DNA from: DASQFI01 sp963780895
GTDB lineage: Bacteria; Acidobacteriota; Vicinamibacteria; Vicinamibacterales; SCN-69-37
Direction: 5' to 3'
Length of the DNA: 64,000 bases
Assembly (NCBI GenBank): GCA_963780895.1
Contig: CAWAEG010000001.1
Location: forward strand, 1,178,001 to 1,242,000
Shown here: positions 7,420 through 16,211 of the stretch, piece after piece
Layout of the letters: each line of letters opens with the position of its first letter
Numbering within the stretch: the stretch's first letter is position 1
Position numbers and translations under genes: made by a program
Notes under the pieces: model-generated
Database searches by the model: none
What the model saw: the letters and a program-made list of their open reading frames with translations, nothing else
Told to the model about the DNA's origin: nothing

Positions 7420-9306
7420 TCACGGTCCCTTCCAGCGATGGATCGACCAGCTGCGCAGCCGGCCATCGATCGTGCCGGCCAGCTCGTAGTGGGCGAGGAT
7501 CCGCTGGTACAGCGGACCGTCGACGCGCGTGTGGTACGACTCGAGATAGGGAGGCTCCCAGCGATCGAACACGAGGCGCGCCTCCGGAACGCCATAGACG
7601 CGCTTGAAATAGATCGCCTCTTGAATGACGATCGGTTTCGGTTCGTGCGCGAGCAGGCTTGCGATGATCGCGTCAGGGTCACGGTTCGACCAGGAAAAGC
7701 CGTACGTGAGCGGTGTCGGATTCGGCCGGCCGGTGAAGTACGCCCACGGGCCCTGATTGCCGGTCGAAAAGATCGGCGCCGTGCGCGACGGATCGATGCT
7801 GTCGAGCAGGGCGACCACCTGCATGTATGCGCGGGCGTCCTGCTCGGGGAGGCGCATCCTGCCGTGTGCCGTTTCAACGGGCGTCGGGCGACCCCAGGGC
7901 GGCACGCCGCCCGCGGCCGGCAGCCCCAGCGCCGGTGTGAGCGTCCACTCGAGGAACGAAATCGAGCCGGCGGCGAGCAGCCCGACGCCAAAGGCGCGGC
8001 TGGCCGTCAGAATCGCGCGGGGCTGCGACGAAAACGCCAGCTTCAGGACGAGGAGCAGCGCCGGCACCTCGAACAGAAAGTGGTGCCAGTCGATATGCTC
8101 GAACTGGCGGCGCCCGCGTGCAGCCACGCACAGGCACAGGAGAAACAGGCAAAGATTGCGCAGCCGCTGATCCGGCAGCGTGCGCCAGCGTGCAGCGAGC
8201 CAGACGAGCGCCGCCGGCGCGAAGAAGATCGGCCACGCGTTGACGCGCAGGCGCTGCAACAGGAGCCGAACCGCCTGGCCGACGAGGGTCGGCCACGTGT
8301 TGGCCACGTTCACGAACGCGCGTGCCGTCGGATCGTCCAGCGTCCTGTCCTGCGATTCGACGACCGGCGCCACGTGGGTGAGCGTGCCCGCGACATAGAC
8401 GGCGACGAGCGCGATGACGGCCAGACTCAGGCCGAAGGCGACCGTTGTCAACCGTCGTGATGGCTCGGCGCGTCCGATTTTCAGGCAGATCACGACGGCC
8501 AGGAGAAACAGCGAAAGCAGCACCAGTTGTCCGACGATTCGCTCCCACGACGGCAGCATACGGCCCGCCTCCTCGTGCGCCGCGGTGTAGCCGGTGACGC
8601 CATCGACGACGTTCTGCCAGCCCGCTTGGAAGACGATGAGGCCGACGCCGAGCGCAATCACCGCGCCACACGAGGCGATCGTGCCTGCGGCGGACGCGAG
8701 CCTGCCGGTTGTCCAGAGACGCACCACGGTAAACGCGAGGATGCAGCCCGCCGGAAGCCAGAAATCCGGCTTCGACAGCACCGCCAGTCCAAGGATCACA
8801 CCGAGCGCCACAGCGCCGCGCTGATCGGATCCCGTCAGCAGGCGCACGTACAACAGCGCGCCGGCGATCGTCAGGAGTCCGCCGATCGGCGCCGCCGGCG
8901 TGTACATCCCGGCCGCCAGCGTCTCGGATTCGATCGATGAGTACGCAACACTCGTGATCAAAATGGCGACGACGAAAAGCGTGAGCAGTGCGCGATCGAT
9001 GACCGCCCGGGCAAACGCCAGATACACGACGAAAATGGCGAAACACACGATCGCCGAGAGCGTGAAGAGCACCGCGATGTTGTCACCGAACCACCGCACG
9101 GCGAGCGCGTACAGCATCAGCGCGAGCGGCGGGTACTCCCATGAGAAATCTCGATACGGGACCTGTCCGGACGCCACGCGATCCACTTCGTGCATCCACA
9201 ACCCGTAGTCGCCGTAGAACACGGAGATGAACGACCACGTGATCCAGAGATAGCCGGCGTAGACGAGGCAAACGATGACTGCCGATCGGCGTGTTGGAGA
9301 ATCCAT
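7420..9306 (-). CDS. Polytopic GT-C-type glycosyltransferase-like membrane protein
   Basis: A 628-residue multi-spanning protein. The first periplasmic loop carries GDYGLWMHEVDRVASGQVPY followed by RDFSWEYPP (acidic residues near 33, 40 and 53-57), the layout of lipid-phosphosugar-dependent GT-C enzymes. About ten hydrophobic segments follow and a soluble C-terminal domain of roughly 130 residues ends the protein. It likely transfers a sugar from a polyprenyl-phosphate donor on the outer face of the membrane. The start at 9306 was chosen because the open frame further upstream is antisense to the gene at 9385. No strong ribosome-binding site is seen. The gene is isolated on the minus strand, convergent with the sulfotransferase. 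Confidence 0.75.
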   Translation of the reverse strand: MDSPTRRSAVIVCLVYAGYLWITWSFISVFYGDYGLWMHEVDRVASGQVPYRDFSWEYPPLALMLYALAVRWFGDNIAVLFTLSAIVCFAIFVVYLAFARAVIDRALLTLFVVAILITSVAYSSIESETLAAGMYTPAAPIGGLLTIAGALLYVRLLTGSDQRGAVALGVILGLAVLSKPDFWLPAGCILAFTVVRLWTTGRLASAAGTIASCGAVIALGVGLIVFQAGWQNVVDGVTGYTAAHEEAGRMLPSWERIVGQLVLLSLFLLAVVICLKIGRAEPSRRLTTVAFGLSLAVIALVAVYVAGTLTHVAPVVESQDRTLDDPTARAFVNVANTWPTLVGQAVRLLLQRLRVNAWPIFFAPAALVWLAARWRTLPDQRLRNLCLFLLCLCVAARGRRQFEHIDWHHFLFEVPALLLVLKLAFSSQPRAILTASRAFGVGLLAAGSISFLEWTLTPALGLPAAGGVPPWGRPTPVETAHGRMRLPEQDARAYMQVVALLDSIDPSRTAPIFSTGNQGPWAYFTGRPNPTPLTYGFSWSNRDPDAIIASLLAHEPKPIVIQEAIYFKRVYGVPEARLVFDRWEPPYLESYHTRVDGPLYQRILAHYELAGTIDGRLRSWSIHRWKGP

Positions 9307-9384
9307 CAGCGAATTGGGGGACGACAGTAAGCCGGCGCCGCGAGCCGGCCGCGCCGGTTCGAGTACTATCCTAGGCCTGTCAGC

Positions 9385-10935
9385 ATGCACCGAACGTCTG
9401 TCACCGGCCTCTGGCTTGTGGCTGCAATCATAGCCGCTCACGCCACCGCGTTCGCCTCGACGTGGCCGTACATCATGGACGATGCCCTGATTACATATCG
9501 GTACTCGCGGCACCTCGGCCAGGGGCTCGGTCCGTACTGGAATGTCACCGGGTCGCTTCAGCCGGTCGAGGGCTTCAGCAGTTTTCTCCACATGTTTCTG
9601 CTTGGCGGTCTTCACGCAGTGACGCGCATCGACGTCGAGTGGCTCGGCAAGATGTCCGGACTGTTCTTCGCGCTGATGACGATTCTGTCCATCGCCGTGA
9701 CGGCGCGGCGCGCGGCCCTGACTGCGGCAGGAGTCCTGGTGGCGATGTCGCCCTTCCTGTTGCCGCCGATGGTGATGGCCACGGCGTCGGGAATGGAGAC
9801 GGCGCTGTTTGTCTTCTTCGCGTGGATGACGCCGATTGCCTGTTGGCGTGTCCTGACCGAGTCTCCCACGCGCCGGCGCGTCGCGAGCTTCGTGGTGCTC
9901 GCCCTGCTCGGCACGTTGACACGTCCGGAGTTTGCAGCCAATGCGCTCGCACTCTTCGCGCTGACGTGGTGGCGGCGTCCCGCGCTGCGCCGGGAGCTCG
10001 TCGCCGCGGTATTCCTCTGGTACGTCCTGCCCGGCCTGGCGCTGACCGGCTGGCGCATCGTGACGTACGGCGACGTCGTTCCCAATACCTTTTATGTCAA
10101 GCAGCGTCTCCCCGGCCTCTGGGGTCTGGGATATGTCTGGCGGTTCGTGCTGATCTGCGCCGTGCCCTACCTTCTCATCGCGGCGCCATCCATTCGCTGG
10201 CTCTGGCGGGAGCATCGCGATCTGCTGTTCGTCGCGCTGGTTTCGGTTGGCGTGCCGTGTCTGTATTTCACGAGCGTCCGCCCGCTCATGGGATGGTGGT
10301 ACCGCTTTTTGATCCCACATCTGGCGATGCTCGCGTGGGTCGCCGCGGTGGGTTTGTCATACCGGCCCGCGGCACGCTCGTGGACCGCCTCCGTACCGCG
10401 GTGGGCTGGCGCGGCGCTCATCGTCATCTTCGCGCTCGCGCAGGTGCCGCCAATACTGAACGACGTTCCGGGGAGACATGCCGACGACGCGCGGCTCGCG
10501 GAGGTGGGCCGCCGGCTGCGTCCCTGGGCCGCGGCCGACCGCACGCTCAGCTACTATGACATCGGGCGTCTGCCGTACGAGGCGGAATGGACCGTCGTCG
10601 ACGTCGTCGGGTTGACCACGAGCCGGAAGGATCTGCGCGGCGACTGCGGCAACAAGACCGACCTTCTGCTTCGATCGATGACCTCGTTTCCGCCGCGCCC
10701 GCTGAGAGAGATCGAAAACCCCTGTCCCAAGCTCTACGAACCGCTGCTCGATCTCGAGTTCTTCGTCGAAGAACCGATCCTGTCGCGCCGGATGCGGGTT
10801 TTCGTGCGCAAGGATCTCACGTACAAGGAGCCGCTGCGCCAGGCGCTGGAGCACGGTTGGCCCGAACCCTACATCCTCCGCGGCGGCTGGCTGGTGACGT
10901 ACAGCGCCAGGATGGACGGCTGGTTCGGGCGATGA
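9385..10935 (+). CDS. GT-C-type membrane glycosyltransferase (AftB-like arrangement)
   Basis: A 516-residue polytopic protein. After the first helix comes MDDALITYRYSRHL with the acidic pair Asp32-Asp33, then SLQPVEGFSSFLHMF (58-72). This order, DD with ITYRYxRxL then VEGxSSFLW/H, is familiar from arabinofuranosyltransferase-like proteins that use decaprenyl-phosphate sugars. About ten helices follow and a C-terminal soluble part (from about residue 370) contains a Cys-containing segment. It likely adds a sugar outside the cytoplasm, but the sugar cannot be named. It is first in a plus-strand run with the GMC oxidoreductase 58 bp downstream. Confidence 0.75.
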   Translation: MHRTSVTGLWLVAAIIAAHATAFASTWPYIMDDALITYRYSRHLGQGLGPYWNVTGSLQPVEGFSSFLHMFLLGGLHAVTRIDVEWLGKMSGLFFALMTILSIAVTARRAALTAAGVLVAMSPFLLPPMVMATASGMETALFVFFAWMTPIACWRVLTESPTRRRVASFVVLALLGTLTRPEFAANALALFALTWWRRPALRRELVAAVFLWYVLPGLALTGWRIVTYGDVVPNTFYVKQRLPGLWGLGYVWRFVLICAVPYLLIAAPSIRWLWREHRDLLFVALVSVGVPCLYFTSVRPLMGWWYRFLIPHLAMLAWVAAVGLSYRPAARSWTASVPRWAGAALIVIFALAQVPPILNDVPGRHADDARLAEVGRRLRPWAAADRTLSYYDIGRLPYEAEWTVVDVVGLTTSRKDLRGDCGNKTDLLLRSMTSFPPRPLREIENPCPKLYEPLLDLEFFVEEPILSRRMRVFVRKDLTYKEPLRQALEHGWPEPYILRGGWLVTYSARMDGWFGR

Positions 10936-10993
10936 GCGTCGAGCGCGGCGTCAGGCACGGATTCCGTGGCGCGGGCCTGCCGGAGAACGGACC

Positions 10994-12427
10994 GTGACGG
11001 CGGCCGCATCGTACGACGTGATTCTGGTCGGGACGAGCTTCGCGTCCACGTTCTTCCTGATGGAGTACGCCAGGCATGCGCCCGCCGCGCGGGTGCTCGT
11101 CCTCGAGCGCGGTCCGATGCTGAGCCACGCCGAGCATGGTGCGAAGACCTGGGAGCTCGAGGCGGCGGCGCGCGAGAGCATCGACAACGTCACGCCGCAG
11201 AAGCCGTGGGTATTCCGGCTGGCGTTCGGCGGCGCCTCCAACTGCTGGGCGGCGTGCACCCCGCGCTTCACCCCCGAGGATTTCAGGCTGCGATCGACGC
11301 ATGGGGTCGGCGTGGACTGGCCGCTGTCCTACGACGATCTCGAGCGGTACTACTGCGACGCCGAGGACGTGATGGCCGTTTCGGGGCCACTCGACGGAGG
11401 GATCTGGCGCCGAAGCCGGCCGTACCCGCAGCCGCCGCATCGGTTCTCCGACCCGGATCGCCTGCTGCAAAAAAGCGATCCCGCTCACTGGTTCGAACAG
11501 CCGTCCGCACGTCCGACGCGCCAGACGCCGCGCGGACGGCCGGTCTGCTGCGCCACCGGGGTCTGCCACCAGTGTCCGGTCGATTCGAAGTTCACCATCC
11601 TGAACGAGCTCAAGTCCGTGTACGAAGCGCCGGGCGTCGAGCTCAGGCTTGGCGCCCGTGCCGTCGAAATCGATCACGCCGGCGGCGTCGCCACCGGCGT
11701 TCGATGGATCGAGGCCGGAACCGACCGTCGCGCGGCGGGCGCCATCGTCGCGCTCGGCGCGAATGCGATCTTCAACCCGCATCTGTTGCTCCGGTCGGGG
11801 CTGGACGGGCCGGAAGTCGGACACGGGCTGGTCGAACAATCGGCGATGTGGGTCGAGGTCTTTCTCGACGGCGTGGACGGCTTCGGCGGCAGCACGCTCA
11901 TCACGGCGATGGGCTATCCGCTGCACGATGGACCGCACCGCGCGACGCGGGCAGCGGCGATCATCGAATCCCGCAACGCCCCTGTCCGGCTGCGCGACGT
12001 GCGGAACCGCTGGCGGCAGTATCTGGCCGTGAAGGTGATCTTCGAAGATCTGCGACAGTCGAAAAACCGGGTCACGCTGTCGGCCGGCGATCCTGATCGG
12101 CCGCGCGTGATGTTCACGGGCCGCTCGGCGTACGCGGACGCCGGACTGGCGTCGCTTCCCGACGTCATGCCCCACGTGCTGCGGGCCCTCCCGGTCGAAG
12201 ATCTGCGCTACATTCCCGAGCCCAACAACACCGAAGCGCACGTGCAGTGCACGACGCCGATGGGACGGGATCCGTCCACGAGCGTTGTGGATCCCGATCT
12301 GCGGCACCACCACCTGCGGAACCTGCTCGTGCTGGGCGCGAGCACGTTTCCGACGTGTCCGCCCGGCAACCCGACGCTGACGCTCTCGGCGCTGTCGCTC
12401 CGCGCGGCCGAAAGGCTCTTCGCATGA
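10994..12427 (+). CDS. GMC-family FAD-dependent oxidoreductase
   Basis: A 477-residue flavoprotein starting at GTG with GGAG 8 bases upstream. The dinucleotide fold at 7-20 (YDVILVGTSFASTF) is degenerate in its glycines but correctly placed, Glu38 closes the fold, and GGASNCW (79-85) is the GMC signature region. A Cys-rich block CCATGVCHQCPVD (about 184-196) and the C-terminal GASTFPTCPPGNPTLT (about 448-463) match the gluconate/fructose dehydrogenase-type branch. Such enzymes oxidise an alcohol or sugar carbon, often in the periplasm with a small Tat-exported partner; the next gene overlaps it by 4 bases and encodes just such a protein. The substrate is unknown; a glycan alcohol is possible. 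Confidence 0.82.
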   Translation: MTAAASYDVILVGTSFASTFFLMEYARHAPAARVLVLERGPMLSHAEHGAKTWELEAAARESIDNVTPQKPWVFRLAFGGASNCWAACTPRFTPEDFRLRSTHGVGVDWPLSYDDLERYYCDAEDVMAVSGPLDGGIWRRSRPYPQPPHRFSDPDRLLQKSDPAHWFEQPSARPTRQTPRGRPVCCATGVCHQCPVDSKFTILNELKSVYEAPGVELRLGARAVEIDHAGGVATGVRWIEAGTDRRAAGAIVALGANAIFNPHLLLRSGLDGPEVGHGLVEQSAMWVEVFLDGVDGFGGSTLITAMGYPLHDGPHRATRAAAIIESRNAPVRLRDVRNRWRQYLAVKVIFEDLRQSKNRVTLSAGDPDRPRVMFTGRSAYADAGLASLPDVMPHVLRALPVEDLRYIPEPNNTEAHVQCTTPMGRDPSTSVVDPDLRHHHLRNLLVLGASTFPTCPPGNPTLTLSALSLRAAERLFA

Positions 12428-12870
12428 CGAGACGCGCGTTCCTCGCGCTTGGCGCGGCAGTCGCCGCCACCGCGGCCGGCGTGTGGTCGGTAGCGGACCG
12501 CGTGCGGCCCGAGAGCCTCTGGACCCATCTGCGCCGGCTGGAAGGATTCGGCCGCGCGCCCGTCGATCGGCTGCGCGCGCATTACGCGTGGCTGGCGGTC
12601 GATCCGGCCGCGTTCGACCAGTACGTCAGCGGCTTTCAGCGCTACATCGGTCCGGTCGGTCGTTTCTCGTTTCCGCGGGGCGATTTCTACACGCGCTTTC
12701 TGCTCTGCACCGACTTCTTTTCCAGAGCGGCCGGCGGCGAGAGCCGTGAGCCTGTTCGCTACACCGGCTTCTACTATCCGCCAGAGAGCCCCTGTTACAA
12801 CCCGATCGCGCAGGGCCCGCTGACGGATGCGGAGCTCGCTGCCGCACGCGCCACGCGGCGCCTGTCCTGA
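12424..12870 (+). CDS. Small Tat-signal protein paired with GMC oxidoreductase
   Basis: The ATG at 12424 lies in the stop of the GMC gene (ATGA). The 148-residue product opens with TRRAFLALGAAVAATAAG, a twin-arginine-like signal (RRxFL, residues 3-7), then a mature part rich in aromatics. Small Tat proteins encoded next to GMC dehydrogenases act as the partner subunit that helps the large flavoprotein (which lacks its own signal) reach the periplasm, so a complex with the gene upstream is inferred. No cofactor-binding motif is visible in the mature part (only two Cys, so no heme c CxxCH). Confidence 0.68.
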   Translation: MTRRAFLALGAAVAATAAGVWSVADRVRPESLWTHLRRLEGFGRAPVDRLRAHYAWLAVDPAAFDQYVSGFQRYIGPVGRFSFPRGDFYTRFLLCTDFFSRAAGGESREPVRYTGFYYPPESPCYNPIAQGPLTDAELAAARATRRLS

Positions 12871-12879
12871 GGCGACTGG

Positions 12880-14607
12880 ATGCGCGTGACGCCGGCCGCG
12901 GCCCTTCGGCTCGTCATCTTTCTCGCAGCAATGGTGTTCGTGAGCGTTGGCTTTCGCTGGGAGAGCCAGCACTTTCTGCCGCTCATCGTTCGGGCCGGCG
13001 CTCTGGCCGGCATTCTCATCTTGATCGCCTGGCCCGGTTGGGGCCGCTGGACCGGCATGGTCGTCGATTGGGTCTCGACCCTCGAGCGTCATCCCCGTCT
13101 CACGATTGGCGTTCTTGCTGCGGCGTCTTTCGCGGCGACGACCGCGCTCGCATATTTCGTCCACCGGCCGTACCCGCATATCTCGGACGGCTTTGCGTAC
13201 TACTTCCAGGCCAAGGTGTTCGCGTCGGGCGCGTTGACCGCGCCGGCGCCCATCGTCCCGGAGTCGTTCCGGTTCGAATGGCTCGCGGTGCACGACGGAC
13301 GCTGGTTCAGTATTTTTCCGCCGGGGTGGCCGGCCCTCCTGGCGGCCGGGATCGAGCTTGGCGTGCCGGCGCTGGTGAATCCACTGCTCGGCGCCCTCTC
13401 TGTTGTCGTGATCTACCAACTCGGCGCGTCGCTCTACGACGTGAAACACGGCATTCTGTGCGCCACTCTCTGCTGTCTGTCGCCGTTTTTCCTGTTCATG
13501 TCGTCGGAGTTCATGTCGCACACGCCGGCGCTGCTGTTCACATCGCTCTCGACGCTCTACCACGTCAAGGCAATCTCGGCGCGATCCGGCACCGGCCGGT
13601 TTGCGCTGTCGGGCGCCGCCGGCGGCGCGGCATTCCTGATGCGGCCAATGGACGGCCTGGCGATCTGGGCGGCCCAGATCGCTCACGGTCTATGGACTGT
13701 GCGATCCGCTCGCCTGGTTCGTGGCGCGCTGGTGTCGGCGGCGTTTTTCGCATCCGGCATCGCGCTTTACCTTGCCTATAACCGGGCCCTGGTCGGGGTC
13801 TGGTTCTCCGGCCCGCTGGCGCTGGTTGCGCCCAACAACAGGCTCGGTTTCGGTCCCGCCATCGGGTATCCGCTCGCGTTCGAAACCGCCGGGCATTCGC
13901 CCTGGCGGGCGCTCGTGAACCTGAACCACAACGCGGCGGTGATGAGCCAGGATTTGTTCGGATGGCCTGTGACGTCCCTGTTCTTCGTGCTGCTGCTGGC
14001 CGCATTCGGCACGAAGGATCGCCGCCACTGGCTTTCGGGCACGATCATCCTGTCGAGCGTGGCCGCATACTCGCTGTTCTGGTATCACGGCGAGGCGTAT
14101 GGCGCGCGGTTCTATTTCACCCTCCTCCCGCATATCCTCATGTTGACGGTCGCCGGGATCCGGCAAGCGCCGACCGTCGTCTCCCGTTTGTTCGCCGGTG
14201 GGAACGCCGCGACCGGCGGCCGGGTGGTGGCCGCGTTCGTCACGCTGTGCGTGATCTTCGGGTGGGCCGTCTACGTGCCGAAAATCAGCTTCATCAGTCC
14301 CTATTTCAATCACAAGGGCGTGAACGACGGGTTTGACGAGTTCCGGCGGCGCGAGCGGCTGGAGAGGGCCATCGTGTTCGTTCGCGCGCCGGAACCTCTT
14401 TATTACGGTCCGGCCCTGCTCGCCAACGAGATTCCGGCCGAGCGCGGCTCCGTCATCTACGTGCGGGATCTGGGCGAAGCGGCGAACGCGCGGGTGCTGG
14501 CCGCGTTTCCCGGCCGCTCGGTTCATCGATATACGTACGCGCCGCAGCCGAATCCGGTTCGGGCACGGCTGGACGCGTGGCTGCGTGCCGCCGGGATCCT
14601 GAAGTGA
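12880..14607 (+). CDS. Polytopic GT-C-like membrane protein
   Basis: A 575-residue protein with roughly 11 hydrophobic segments. The first extracytoplasmic loop carries YPHISDGFAYYFQAKVFASG with Asp103 in the usual GT-C acidic position, and FSIFPPGWPALLA follows, the FPPGxP turn common in GT39/PMT-like proteins. Its C-terminal part is soluble and ends near the membrane. It likely transfers or recognises a polyprenyl-linked sugar. It lies 9 bp after the Tat protein gene and its TGA overlaps the GTG of the next gene (GTGA), so the plus-strand genes 9385-18221 look like one transcription unit. Confidence 0.7.
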   Translation: MRVTPAAALRLVIFLAAMVFVSVGFRWESQHFLPLIVRAGALAGILILIAWPGWGRWTGMVVDWVSTLERHPRLTIGVLAAASFAATTALAYFVHRPYPHISDGFAYYFQAKVFASGALTAPAPIVPESFRFEWLAVHDGRWFSIFPPGWPALLAAGIELGVPALVNPLLGALSVVVIYQLGASLYDVKHGILCATLCCLSPFFLFMSSEFMSHTPALLFTSLSTLYHVKAISARSGTGRFALSGAAGGAAFLMRPMDGLAIWAAQIAHGLWTVRSARLVRGALVSAAFFASGIALYLAYNRALVGVWFSGPLALVAPNNRLGFGPAIGYPLAFETAGHSPWRALVNLNHNAAVMSQDLFGWPVTSLFFVLLLAAFGTKDRRHWLSGTIILSSVAAYSLFWYHGEAYGARFYFTLLPHILMLTVAGIRQAPTVVSRLFAGGNAATGGRVVAAFVTLCVIFGWAVYVPKISFISPYFNHKGVNDGFDEFRRRERLERAIVFVRAPEPLYYGPALLANEIPAERGSVIYVRDLGEAANARVLAAFPGRSVHRYTYAPQPNPVRARLDAWLRAAGILK

Positions 14608-16208
14608 ACCGGACGACCGACGACCGTCGCATCTCAGCGGACGCGCGGCCTTCAGCCGTGCTCTGGCTGGCTCCGGCCGTTGTCTTCGCTCTGCTCGTCG
14701 CGGTTCAGTGGCGCGGCCAGAGCTACTTTCCGGGCACGGACGCGATCGCGTACATCGTCGGCGGTATCAATCTCGTCGCCACCGGCAGCTTCACGAATGC
14801 GGCGGGCCGTCCGGAGCTCTGGTTCCCACCGTTGTACCCGTTGTTGATTGGCGCGGTCAGCCTGGGTGGGCGGCTCGATCCCACCGCGGCGGCGCACGCG
14901 ATTTCGGTGGCGTTCGCGATTGCGGGGTTGTTCCTCACAGGGTATCTGGCGCGGCTGGCCGGCGGCCGGGGCTACGAGCCTGTGCTCGCCATGGCGCTGC
15001 TTGCGCTCAACCCCATTCATCAGGGCGCGGCGTTGTTCGCACTGTCCGAATCGACGGCCACGTTTTTAGCCCTCTGTGCGTTTGCAATCTGGCTGCGGCT
15101 CAGGGACGAGTCGTCATTCTGGCCGTACGCGGCGATCGGTCTGATCGTGGGTCTCAGCTACCTCACGAGACCCGAGGGCGTGCTCCTGCTGCCGTTCTGG
15201 GCCGCGATCGATCTTCTGCGCGCGAAGGCGCGCAAACCGATCCTCCTCCGGTACGCGGCGGCGGGTCTCGTCATGGCGCTCGTCGCGCTGCCATACGTTG
15301 TCTATCTGCACCGGCACATCGGACAGGTGACGCTGACCGGCAAAACAGCCATCAACCTGACGTCAGGACGCGCGACGTACTTCGGACAACCGACGGAATA
15401 CATCGACTCCGACACGCTCGAGGTGGGGCTGTGGAAGTACGACCTGACCGTCATGGACGAGGCCGGACGCTTCGCGTGGAACGCCGCTCGCATCGTCGCC
15501 AGCTACGCCCGTCATTTGATGCTGATCCTGGCGGTGCCGATTCTGGTCGGCTTTCTTTCGTTCGCGGGTGATCGTCGGTTGCGGTTCCTGCTCGGCGGCG
15601 CGATCTTCATCGCGTACCTCATCGTCCTCGTCGTCTTTCAGGTCAAGGATCGGTTTCTGCACTTGAGCCTGCCGTTCCTGTCGATTCTGGCGGCGCGCGG
15701 GCTCACGCAGCTTCTGGGCCCGTCGGCCGCATCGCTGGATCCGCGGCCGCCACGCTCCCGGGCCGCCATCGCCGCTGCGATCGGCCTCGCGGTGATCGTG
15801 CAGTCGGGCCGCCTGGTGCTCGCCAACCGGATCGATCGATCCGGATCGCCCTTGCTCCGGGAAGCCGGTCTCCGGCTGAGGCAGATCGCGCCCACCGGCG
15901 GCGTCGTCTATGACCAATGGGCCCACGTCGCGTTCCACGCCGGACACGAGTCGCGGATCATCACGCCAAATGATGTTCACACGATTCTGCGGTACATCGA
16001 GAAACATGCACGGCCGGACAAGCCGAGCTACCTGGTGCTCTCTTCGATCGAGTCGGGCTGGTACCACCCGTCGCTGAGGCCGCTCGTGTATTCCTCGGAG
16101 CCGTTTCCGCAACTGCGACGTGTACTTGCTGTCTCCGAGGGGATCGATGTGGTCGTGGTCTACGAAGTGCTGCGCGGAAATGACAGGGCGCAGGCGAAGA
16201 CGAGGTGA
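14604..16208 (+). CDS. GT39-like polytopic glycosyltransferase
   Basis: The GTG at 14604 overlaps the previous stop and gives 534 residues; a GTG at 14577 in the same frame is possible but would extend into the upstream gene. The first loop has YFPGTDAIAYIVGGINLV with Asp46, then RPELWFPPLYPLLIG, a typical PMT/ArnT-type arrangement, followed by LTRPEG (a conserved Arg-Pro-Glu in this group), about ten helices and a short soluble C-terminus. Inferred role: polyprenyl-phosphate-sugar-dependent transfer on the periplasmic side. It is followed 3 bp later by another GTG-started membrane gene. Confidence 0.75.
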   Translation: MNRTTDDRRISADARPSAVLWLAPAVVFALLVAVQWRGQSYFPGTDAIAYIVGGINLVATGSFTNAAGRPELWFPPLYPLLIGAVSLGGRLDPTAAAHAISVAFAIAGLFLTGYLARLAGGRGYEPVLAMALLALNPIHQGAALFALSESTATFLALCAFAIWLRLRDESSFWPYAAIGLIVGLSYLTRPEGVLLLPFWAAIDLLRAKARKPILLRYAAAGLVMALVALPYVVYLHRHIGQVTLTGKTAINLTSGRATYFGQPTEYIDSDTLEVGLWKYDLTVMDEAGRFAWNAARIVASYARHLMLILAVPILVGFLSFAGDRRLRFLLGGAIFIAYLIVLVVFQVKDRFLHLSLPFLSILAARGLTQLLGPSAASLDPRPPRSRAAIAAAIGLAVIVQSGRLVLANRIDRSGSPLLREAGLRLRQIAPTGGVVYDQWAHVAFHAGHESRIITPNDVHTILRYIEKHARPDKPSYLVLSSIESGWYHPSLRPLVYSSEPFPQLRRVLAVSEGIDVVVVYEVLRGNDRAQAKTR

Positions 16209-16211
16209 TGC

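Noticed and set aside
9307..10320. Long 5' extension of the gene at 7420
   Set aside because: The extension is antisense to the AftB-like gene and has an Arg/His/Gln-rich composition typical of a shadow frame.
12208..13686. 492-codon minus-strand frame opposite the Tat protein and GT-C genes
   Set aside because: Charged, low-hydrophobic composition with no motif; the opposite strand holds well-formed genes.
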